Source: Allolobophora icterica (lineage: Eukaryota; Annelida; Clitellata; Crassiclitellata; Lumbricidae). From it: a stretch of 64,000 bases of DNA. A program made the translations under genes and the position numbers. Location of the stretch: contig OY744609.1 in NCBI GenBank assembly GCA_963556255.1, forward strand, positions 25,632,358 to 25,696,357, read 5' to 3'. Shown here in pieces: positions 1-11,700 of the stretch; position 1 is the stretch's first letter; every line of letters starts with the position of its first letter. The notes under the pieces were generated by a model. It did not search any database and was not told where the DNA came from. It saw only the letters and a program-made list of their open reading frames with translations.

Positions 1-483
1 AAACACAGATGTACCAATTTCCTATATAACGCTTAAATTTTAACAACTAGAGTGCTCAGATTTTGTTCATCAATTTGTTACAGGGCGTCAGATGTTATTT
101 AATAAATTTCTAATTTTAACTAGTCTACCCTCAGAATAGCTGGCAATCATTATTTACGTATTAATGACGTAACTGTTTATTTTAAGCTGCGCTATCGTTG
201 ATTAAAAATGGTGTTTTCGATCGTTTTTACGTCCGTACATCTGTGTTTAACAAGGTAGTGCGGTGACATGAGTCAGATGAGGTGGAAAATTTATGTATAG
301 CATAAAATTTCAGCCATTTTGCCATCTACCTACCAAAAATTATTAAAATTGGTGGAAATTTGACGAAGTTCTGACAGAAACAATTTTGCAGTTTATTTTG
401 AGACACGGTGTAGTTTCGGTCGTTGAAAAGACGATGATAAAATTTCTGTCATACGTTAGTACGTTACGATCGAATGACATCTT
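1..483. other. Intergenic, nothing recognised
   Basis: AT-rich sequence without a coding frame that resembles a protein, without tandem repeats, and without clear transposon ends. It ends at the target-site duplication of the first MITE. Confidence 0.5.
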
Positions 484-491
484 GTTCTCTT

Positions 492-1588
492 CAGTGGCGG
501 CGCCAGCTATACAATTTCAGGGGGTCGCGTCAGGGTTATGGGAGTTATTTAGCAGGTCGAAGAAATTAATGTTCGAGAGTGACGCATCAAGCAGCAAATG
601 CTGCAGCATACCCATGGGCGGCGATCCCGGGGGCTGGGTCGAGGGGGACAAGACCCCCCACCTTTAGGAGTGGGGGGACACGCCATGCATCGGACCCCCC
701 CAAATTTAGAAGATACACCAAAAAGGTCAACAAATGCAACTGTTTTTGAGGGCGAAAACGAGTTTTCAGTGCCATTTTGAGCAGAAAAGTAGTCTTTTAG
801 TTTCTACTTGTGTCCCCCCCCAAAAAAATTTAAAGAATAAAAGACAAAAAATTGAAAAGAAGGGAAAAAAGGAAGAGAAAAAAAATTTTTTGGGAGATGA
901 ATTCGCAAAAAAAATAAGGTCGTTGACATCAGGAAGGGTGGTTCAGGAAAACGTCACGAAAGTAAGGTTGCATAAAAAGGTCATCAACTTTTTTGGAAGA
1001 TGAGATGTGATTTTTTTCGATTTCTGGAAGATGAGGTCGTAGTAGAAAATTTTTGAAAGCTAACGGAAAAATTTGTGAAAGTAGAACTGAGGTCAATGAC
1101 TAAAAAAAAGTCATCAACTTTTTTCGAAGATGAAAGGGAAATTTTTTTGGAGATGGAGTGGGAAAAATTTTTTGGGGGGACAAGATTTAAAAAAACGGTC
1201 GTCGACGAGATCGTGGCCGACTTTGTCCCCCCCCCACCTCTCAGACAAGATCGCCGCCACTGAGCATACCCTCAACATAAGCAACATAACTTCGATAAGC
1301 CTATATAAAAACGAAGAAAATTTGCCTGTTACTGAACGCTTATAGCCCAACTGTTGTAGCATTTTCAAATTTGACACATTAGCTAAAACCTAAAAAACGT
1401 CGTATAGATCTAATAATTATTGCACTAGTGTTGTTATGGGACAGATGCTGATGTTTTAAATGTAAAAAAGATATTTAAAAATTCCAAAGGTCAAGAGTAA
1501 AATAGGCAGGTCATAATTAAGGCAGGTCAAGAAGAATAAAATAGACAGGTCAAACGACCTACCGCGACCTATGGTAGCGCCGCCACTG
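492..1588. mobile_element. hAT-like non-autonomous element (outer)
   Basis: Inverted ends CAGTGGCGGCGCCA and TGGTAGCGCCGCCACTG are flanked by near-identical 8-bp duplications, GTTCTCTT (484-491) and GTTCTTTT (1589-1596). The 8-bp duplication and CAG...CTG ends fit the hAT superfamily. It has no transposase and contains a second complete element at 613-1262. Confidence 0.75.
613..1262. mobile_element. hAT-like MITE nested in the preceding element
   Basis: Starts CATGGGCGGCGATC and ends GATCGCCGCCACTG, flanked by a perfect 8-bp duplication AGCATACC (605-612 and 1263-1270). The interior is purine-rich with G-runs and no intact gene. A shorter relative in the opposite orientation lies at 56747-56998. 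Confidence 0.85.
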
Positions 1589-1596
1589 GTTCTTTT

Positions 1597-1974
1597 CGAT
1601 GATCGACTATCGCTCATTTCGTGAACAGTACTGTTGTTCTATATCTTCACCATCTTCCTCGTCTTTCGTTTTCGTCCTCGTCTTCTTCGACATGATCGGC
1701 ATATTTCGCCATCTTCTTCGTCGTCTTCCTCTCCGTCTACATCCTTCAACAGAAATACATCGAATGTTCCCGAAACATAGCTGCGATGACGTCATATTCG
1801 GCAATTGTGACATCAAGCGACTAATTTAAAGAAAGACAATCGCATCGGGCGTTGTAATCTCATGTAACAACTCAGTTTCGCTATTCTACTTATATCTTAA
1901 CTGAGTGTTCCATGTTGCAATATAGCTTTTACATCAAATAATAATAATAGCAGAGATTTAAGTGCCATATAGGC
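1597..1974. other. Intergenic, CTTC-rich low complexity
   Basis: Contains degenerate CTTCDTC-type sequence around 1645-1740, which opens short frames on both strands. These have biased low-complexity composition and I see no gene. Confidence 0.5.
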
Positions 1975-2565
1975 CTATAGTTCGTAAACAGTCGAAAGGA
2001 AATCGATGCAACGTTTCAGAAGCACTGGCAGCAGGGAGATCAGTCCAGATAGACCTGTGTGAAAAGTTCGGTCTTTAAGTTTTTCTTGAAATTGGCAAGA
2101 GTCGTAGAGATCCTGATGTTGGATGGTAGGATGTTCCAGATTCGAGGGGCGGACGAGGTGAAAGATTTTGATGCAGTTGTAGTGCGACACCGATGAAGGA
2201 CAAGGGTTCGGGTTCCAGATGACCGCATGTTTCTCGATGGCATGTGGTTGTGAAGAAGGTCGGAGAGATATGACGGAGTATTTGTTGTGATGCAGTTAGG
2301 CCTATAGGTGATGACGGAAATTTTGTAGATGATCCTTTCCTTGACTGGTAGCCAGTGGAGGGATTTGAGGAGTGGCTTACTGCTGGCACGATATGGGTAG
2401 TTGCATACGACACGAGCGAGGTTGTTTCGGATGCGTTGGAGAGAGGTTAGATTTTTCGATGATGTCCCGTAGAGAAGGCTGTTGCAATATAGTCAAGGCG
2501 AGAGTTAAATTAAATTGTAATACGGAGTACACAGTATTTAAATTATGAGCACAGCTTAGCGTCAC
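1975..2565 (-). mobile_element. LINE 3' end, decayed reverse-transcriptase C-terminus (CR1/L2-like)
   Basis: Read on the minus strand, scattered frames give segments typical of the end of a non-LTR retrotransposon ORF2: a LHWLPVKERIIYKI-type block near 2350-2330, then SDLLHNHMPSRNMRSS, and APRIWNILPSNIR about 2155-2100. Several frameshifts separate them, so this is a dead 5'-truncated copy. The clade is uncertain. Confidence 0.7.
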
Positions 2566-2796
2566 ACTGAAACACGAATCGTAAACTTTGGTTTATTTCG
2601 GTTTATTACACCTTGTTTTGAAATGAGTTCCGTTTTTGAGTTTCATGCCTGTTAAGAAACGGTGCACTTTGACCGATTTTCAGACTGATGTTAGATAACA
2701 TCGACTCAAATAGTGGCGCTATAGAAGTTCTGGTGTTAGGTTAAACGGGCGAACATCAAACTCATAAGACTCTTTATGTCATAAGATTTCTTTTTT

Positions 2797-4219
<1,423 letters not shown>

Positions 4220-4227
4220 GGTGCTAT

Positions 4228-4490
4228 CATGGGCGTCCGGAGGGGGGCGCAAGGGGGCGCATTTGCGCCCCCCTGGATTTTGCAAATATTTTATAAAAAT
4301 TAAATCTTTTGATTATTTTGATTATTACAACAGTCCCACAACGATTTTCAATGCGAAGAAACACTTAATTATTTAAGTGAAGTCCTTGATCATCATTTTT
4401 TTATGCAAATCCACTAAAAAATCCTCTAAAAAATGTGCACTCCTAAAAAATTTTGCGCCCCCCTAAAAAATTTCCTGCGGGACGCCCATG
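4228..4490. mobile_element. hAT-like MITE, CATGGGCGTCC family
   Basis: Ends CATGGGCGTCCGGAGG and GCGGGACGCCCATG, flanked by a perfect 8-bp duplication GGTGCTAT (4220-4227 and 4491-4498). It is 263 bp with no coding capacity. A 150-bp relative with the same ends sits at 23102-23251. Confidence 0.9.
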
Positions 4491-4498
4491 GGTGCTAT

Positions 4499-5053
4499 GC
4501 GCCTATTATAAAATTTAGATGCTTAAGTTGTGAGCTAGCGAATGCGGTTACTCGCTTCTGTTTTCGGTGTAACAGTTTCTAAGCTTCGTATGTTAGCCAG
4601 CAGAATTTTGCATGTAGACCGCGTGTGTATCTATGGCTAAACAGTTTTCTACTAAATATTCATTTTACTCACAAATTATTAGTGCATTTTAAGCTGCTTT
4701 TGGGGAAAGTCAACATCTATCACCATACAATGGCATGGTAGGAAAATTATGAGTTGTCATTTTTTCAAAGTATTTAATGCGTCCAAGGCGACTCAATTGA
4801 TGGTAGCCTACGGTTGGGGTCAAGAATAAGAACGGACCATATTTTGTATAGCTCTAGAGAAAACTTTGTTTAAAGCAAGGCGTAAGGTGAGGTAACTGGT
4901 TGCTTCTGACGATGTCCATTCAACAGTGACCCAGGTTTTAAGGTCATTTGTAGCGTGACTGACCAGAATAAATTAAAACGTTATAACGGTTTACTTCTGA
5001 TTAACAGAAATGCAATTGTATTAATTTGTTAAAGCCCTGTGAGTCATGACAGA
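4499..5053 (+). promoter_or_regulatory. Putative 5' flank/promoter region of CRYZ
   Basis: This 0.55-kb interval separates the last MITE from the first coding exon. No convincing TATA box or initiator stands out. An upstream non-coding exon is possible because CAG precedes the start codon at 5051-5053 region. The regulatory role is inferred from position only. Confidence 0.3.
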
Positions 5054-5176
5054 ATGGTTTTGGAGAAGGTCGAAATACCAGCGACCATGAGAGCAGTTCA
5101 TATGTACAAATGTGGAAAACCAGAAGTTCTGCAGTTGGAGTCCGGAGTTCCCCTTCCGAAATGTGGAAAATCACAG
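5054..5176 (+). CDS. CRYZ: CRYZ exon 1
   Basis: 41 codons, from ATG to TCACAG|GTTGGC, ending in phase 0. It encodes the first beta strands ([19 protein letters not shown]). The weak donor GTTGGC is the only one that joins to exon 2 without losing conserved sequence. Confidence 0.85.
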
Positions 5177-8100
5177 GTTGGCTCATCAACGCCATATTTA
5201 ATTTGTAACTTGGCCATGCAGATAACTCATCTTATTCCAGTACTGATGGTAAATTTTAACGATCAGGGTGGAATTTTTAATTGGCAATTAGCTGCCTGGT
5301 AATGTAACACAAACTGGAAATTAAAACAGAACATCTTTATAACTCTTATATACTTTGGCCATAAGTCAAATTGTATATCTTTTCTGTTCTATTTGGCATG
5401 CTGGAGTCGGGAGCAACTCTGAGTAGCCCCCTTGAAGAGGTGCTGTATAAATACTCGAATGAATGAATGAATTTAGTTTGTGATAACGAGATTAAGTGGC
5501 TGGAGTGAAAGCAAAACCAGCATTATAAAATTAGTAGTAAATACTCAAGTATTTATTAGAAAATAATTGGAAGAGATGAGAGTTAGACTAGATGATGAAG
5601 AACTGGAGCAAGTCACAGAGTTTGTGTACCTGGGAGGCTTAATAACAGAAGTAATATAGGTTTGGTCTGGCATAAGTGATGTTTGGCAGATTGAGTAAGT
5701 AAGATATGAAGAATGAGTGAAATTTCAGCTCAAGAACAAAACTAAAACATTGTCACTGTGCTGTTGTATGGATTCGAATATTGCAAAAAATATAATAAAA
5801 ATTCAAATATGGATTCGAATATTTGTGCATATGGAAGTGGGATCAAAGGAACTATTAGTGGTGGAAATGAGTTGGCTAAGAAGAATACTGGGTTGAACCA
5901 GGCAAGACAAAATTTGCAGTGAGGTGATCTGGAAGGAGTTTAGTCAGATGGAGACACTGGTTGATAAGATCAGAAAAAGAAGACTGACCTGGTTTGGACA
6001 TGTAACAAGGATGGACAACAAGAGACTACCACTTTGTGTCAACATGGTGGGAACATGGAGCCAGGGAAGACAAACAGAGACATGGATGGACAGTGTGAGA
6101 GAAGACCTAAAGGTGTAGAGAACGAGTATGAGATGAGAACTTCTGTTGACACAATCAGAGACAGTCTAACGAAATGGAGAAATCTTGTTCAAACCTCACC
6201 GTCGGCACAGAATGGAAGAGAGAAGAAAAAGAAGAGACTTGAGTAAGCTATATTTCTTAAGATTAAGGTAACAAATTATAAACTAGTATGTAAATTTAGG
6301 AAATAAAATTAAGTTGCTCTTTAGATTAGCCAATTTTCTACTCAGCCTTTGTATTTATTGTTTCAAGGTTTTGATCCGAGTACTGACTATTGGTGTGAAT
6401 CCGTATGAAACATATCAGAGATCTTCGAGTTATGATGGAGAGTTCCCAGGCATTCTAGGTTCAGACTGTGCTGGGATCGTGGCACAGGTTGGGTCAGAGG
6501 TCACAAGGGTTAAGGTCAGTGCAATGTTTTGTTTTTAATAGGTTTCTGTTTAATATATTTTATTGGTAATTAATATAGTAATTTTTATTGATGTTTTATT
6601 GATAGTGCTATATAATTTACTATTTATTATATAAATGTTTAATTGTTTATTGATGTTCATGATTTACATTGTCTCAGAAGTTCAGAACTGTGGTGGACAT
6701 TTATTTGTTTTACCATACCTTTTGAATTCTACCTCTACTTACCATACCTAGCCTTCTCATACCATACTGTACTTAGCTTACATACCTGCACACTGTAGCA
6801 TGTATGCACTTTACTTTTCATATAATTCTGTCCTTACTATGTGATACCATAGCTTGACTTTGCATAACTGCATAATTGGTCATCTTCTGCCCAAGTGTTT
6901 GCCCGGTTACATGTGTAAAGTCAGTAAATGTGAATTTGAAGCTCTTGACCTGGTTACTAATAAATGGAGAACTATGTTACTTTAATTTATTTTATTTAAA
7001 ATTTAAAATTAGTTTGAATTCAATTTTCTCTAATTTTGAAAGGTTGGGGAACGTGTTTTCACAACGAAGACTGTTTCTGGGTCGTACGCGGAATACACTG
7101 TGGCGAAAGAAAAATACACTTTTCCACTCCATGAAAATCTCAACTTCAGCCAGGGAGCAGCACTTGGAGTGCCATACTTCACAGCCTACAAGGCTCTCTT
7201 CATGAAGTCAGTTTTTGTTGCATTTATTAAGTGAACTTTTTATGCATGCAAAGTCAATCAGTCTGAATCTGTGGCACTAGGTGATCATGCTCAAGCAACT
7301 TGTGGGGTCTTTACATGAGGTGTGCTACATAGGTGCAAACCTGCAAATCACTGATTTAGAAGATTCTGCGTGGTTCCAATAACACTATTATGCTATGATG
7401 GATTCAACCTGAAGCTACTTGGCCTACTGTTGAATTGCAATGTCAGGGAGAAGTTTTACTAAGGCATTATGTGGCTGTCTCATAAACTTAAAGTTGGCCA
7501 TTAAGATTTTTTAGAAGGAGCTCGCTGCAAAAGATGGTATAAAATTACTACCTGTAGTTATGTTTACCATACTTTACGTTATGGCAGCCTCTCGTTGGAT
7601 TGCCGTAGTTCAAGAGTGGGCAAACTACAACTCGCAGGCCAGATACGACCTGCCAACACTTTTTATCTGGCCCACGCAAGTCTTCAGAAAATTCAAAAGA
7701 ATCAAAAAATTCAGACTGCAAGAAGTTTTCCTCGTTTTACACACTTGGCACTGCTTTATTACTATTCCGGTCTCGTCTTTTATAATAACTCTATGTATTA
7801 ACTCTGCCGATATGCCCCACTTCCACGCATTTGCAATTTTAAACAAATCCAAGTACAGATCTCAGGTAACTGATTTAAACTTGAATTCAACACTGCGAAT
7901 TGCAACCAGTGCAATCTCTCCAGATAAGGGGAAACTTGTTAATGCATGTTCACAGTTTCATACATCTCACTAGTAACAGCCAAAGTATATTTAATTTTCA
8001 GTAAGTAAACTTTTTCATGTTAGTTGTTATTAGAATAATTATCAAAATAATGTTTGGCATTTAATGTGGCTGAATGTACAAAAAGTTTGCCCACCTCTGC

Positions 8101-8729
8101 CATAGTTGTATTTGCACCTCAGCGAAATGATCTGTAGACTTTAGGACCATGCCTCTGTAGTGGCTTGTAAACAAACCACTGTGTTACCCTTGTGTGTGCC
8201 TTTCAAGGGGCTTCTGTAGAGATGTGTAAAGAAATGAGTTACCATTACCTTATGAATTTCTGTATTTGTGCAGATTTCAGCAAGCTTGATTCCAAAGATG
8301 CTGCAATATTGTCAAGTTACCAATTTTACTGCAGAGGTCTCTAAGACTTTAGATTAAATTTATGTATGTTCTGATGTATGCTGGCTCAGTGTACATGTTA
8401 CTACTGAAACAGAAACAGAATGGTAGAAACTGAATTAATTTGCTGTTGTTTTTTGTGTGTTTTCAGAGCACAGTGTAAACCGGGAGAGACTGTTTTAGTG
8501 CATGGTGCTTCTGGTGGGGTCAGTTCTAGTTTCACGGTCTCGTTATAATACATTATCAAGTACTTATTTATTATTACTACACTGAGACCTTTTTTCGATA
8601 TGCACATCGATCTGGCACAGTGGCCCATTGGTTAATAGGACCAGTTGTTATGTTAGGCTGTAGGTGGTGTCTGTACAGCGCCTTTTTAGCAGTATTGCCG
8701 CGTTTTTACGGCACTTTAGAAATTGTCCG

Positions 8730-8790
<61 letters not shown>

Positions 8791-11700
8791 GCGCTTGGCC
8801 TGTAACATGGAGAGTACGGGTTCGAGCCTTACCTGAGGCAGTTGCTGTGTAGAGACCTTGAGTTAGTCCTTCACTCGCAATAATGCTATAGTAGCTGTAG
8901 AAAAGAAATTTGAAGTTGAATTTTTTAATGTTGTTTTAGACAAAGCACTGTCTGCAATAGGTGAACGATTTTAAAAGTTTACGAGAACACAATGAACAGT
9001 TTGGATTTTTGTATGACATAAGCAAATGTAAAGAAATGGAACAAGATAAACTTATGAGAAAATGTAGGAACTTAGAAAAGTTACTAGTTAACACAGAGTG
9101 AAAGTAAGGATTTGGATGGACTTGAACTATACAAAGAATTTAATACATGCATGATTGTTAATTATACCTAATAATGTTAAGTTGATAATTGATATCACAT
9201 ATTTCATTCACATAAGGAAACGTATTGACATTTATCCTAATGCTTATAGCTCTCCGTATTCTAATTACAATTCCTTGTACAGTTGCTTTTGGAAGAAAGA
9301 AGTCCTTCTAAATTAAAACTTATTAAAAAAACGTTCTTCAGTCTAAAATGACCGAAGAATGTTTGACCCTGCTTCTTTGTCCTATGATGATATTGTATCA
9401 GATTTTGCTGAGAAAAAGCGCACAAAATCAGTTTAAGTTAAATCAGTCATAATAAATAATGACTGGAATGGGTCTGAGGTCTAATAATGGTAATATGTGT
9501 TACTGTGACTTATTTTGGTTTAGTGTATTGTCATTTTATTCTGGTAGGTTGGTATTGCCTGCTGCCAGATAGCACGAGGGCATGACCTTCGTGTTATAGG
9601 GACAGCGGGCACAGATTATGGAATGAAAAAATTGCAGGAAATTGGAGCCCACGCTGTTTTCAACCATCGAGAACACGATACATACATTGACAAGATTAGG
9701 GCAAGTGATTCTTTATCATTCTATTGGGAGTTTTATCTATTTTTGTGCTTAACTCTCTGATATTTCAAATATTTAAATTAGCAGTAATTGATTTTACTTT
9801 TGTGGTTTCTTTAATATAATTATATGTTATATGTTAAATTATATGTTTTTACTTTTCAGGTACTCGTCAACGGGTTCACAATGTTACACAGCATTAACTG
9901 CCATGTTCAAACAATGTGTGATATTCAAATATTTATATCGTTTACCTGCAGTGACTGTTATCTTAATGCACAATTATTTATAACTCACATTAACCATAAA
10001 AACTCTGGTTAAACAAGATTTTCAGTCAGTTGTTTAAATTTATTTTAGGAATCTGTTGGTGAGAGCGGCTTCGACATCATCTGCGAAATGTCTGCATCCA
10101 AGAACTGGAGTAACGATCTTTCACTTCTTTCCAGGAAAGGCAGACTGATTGTAAGTTCCATGAAGGGGCAACTCTAATGTATTGATTTAAAGTATTGTTG
10201 TCGTAATGTGCAAGGCATCGGTCGATGGTTCTCCAAGTGAAACTGTTGTCGAAAGCATTAATCCGTTGGAGAAGCATGGCAGATGAGGCATGGCAAAGTA
10301 TGTAGGGTTACAACAGGTAGATTTGAATTCTGTTATGATGTTTTATGATCATGTGATGACCGGCCTGGGGGTTTAATTCCTTCTTTCACGTGGGGTTCAA
10401 ATCACAGTGAGTCATGTCAAATATGTACTCGGCATTCGTAACATGTTAGCTGTTGGTTAAGTTCTACATGTGTGCAGACACTCGCCAGTGGTGACTTCTC
10501 TAGTTATCTGAGCATTGCTTGCTTGATGATGAACTGTTTGATCATGATGAACTTAACGCCTTTGGACTATGTTGCACACAAGTGTCCAGCTGCCTTCATT
10601 GAACACCAGCAGATCAGTGCTCTGATGGTGGCATCTATTGGAGGTGGAGAACGTGACAGGCTAGCATAGGCAGGGCTTTTCTGGATGGTTGAAGGTGCTA
10701 TAGAAAGTGTCAAGATACGTACATGCATACGTGTCAGATTGGCAGTCTCAGTTGTGCAGCTGAGATGGAATGGGTGTCTAATTGTTGGATTGCTGTTATC
10801 ATTCAAGGTTAGCAACGGTAAGGTAAGGAAAAGAATTGCTTATTTATTTCTCGCCTTTATTGACAGTAGTCTGCAGAGGTCTGATCCTGGTCTTTTGGCT
10901 GAAGTGCACATATGACAAATGCAATCCAATGTTTAGGCTACATTCTCAAAAGGTTAGATGGCATGACAATGAACTGTCGATTGTACGTTAATAGCACCCT
11001 GGATGCACAGGCAAAAGGTGAACTCTGCCTCTGTACCAACCATGGAGGCAAAAATATCAAACAATGTTTTCTTACAACGTGATCTGCTAACATTGTGCTT
11101 TCTTTGACTTTATTAAGACTTTCAGTTATCGTAATCACATTTACCCTAATCATATTTTCTATTCACAGTAATTCTCAGTGCATTTAGCATCGGCAAATTT
11201 ACCCTCATCACATTTACCCTGATCATATTTTACCATCATCACAATTACATGGATTATTTTTGCTATGTATTGTGGGCAAAGATATGACACTGTGTCTCTA
11301 AAGTGTCACTTGCACTTATAGTGACCTAAATGCTTCAGATTTTATGTATTTATGTGAATAGATATTTTTATTGTGCTTTTTCAGAACTCTCAGCATCAGT
11401 TAATGTTTTGACTTTGATTGCAGTCTGCACTGACATCATAAAACCTGCATTTCTATAGAAATATGCTTTATTAAGTTCATTTTAACTTCACTTTGTGTAT
11501 ATTATATGTAGTCTAAATTTAACACTTTTGAATTTAATATAACACATATTTTTGATTTACCACAGGTGAATTTGATTCAATACAGGTGAACTTGATTTAA
11601 CTTGGGTGAAATATATTTAACACAAGTGAATTTGATTACTCAATACAGGTGATTGGTTCCACACCTGTGAAGGCCTCCTTCTATCCAGGTGAACTTATTG

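Noticed and set aside
7560..7973. 137-codon open frame
   Set aside because: Most of it lies inside the MITE 7611-8099 in CRYZ intron 3 and has no domain similarity.
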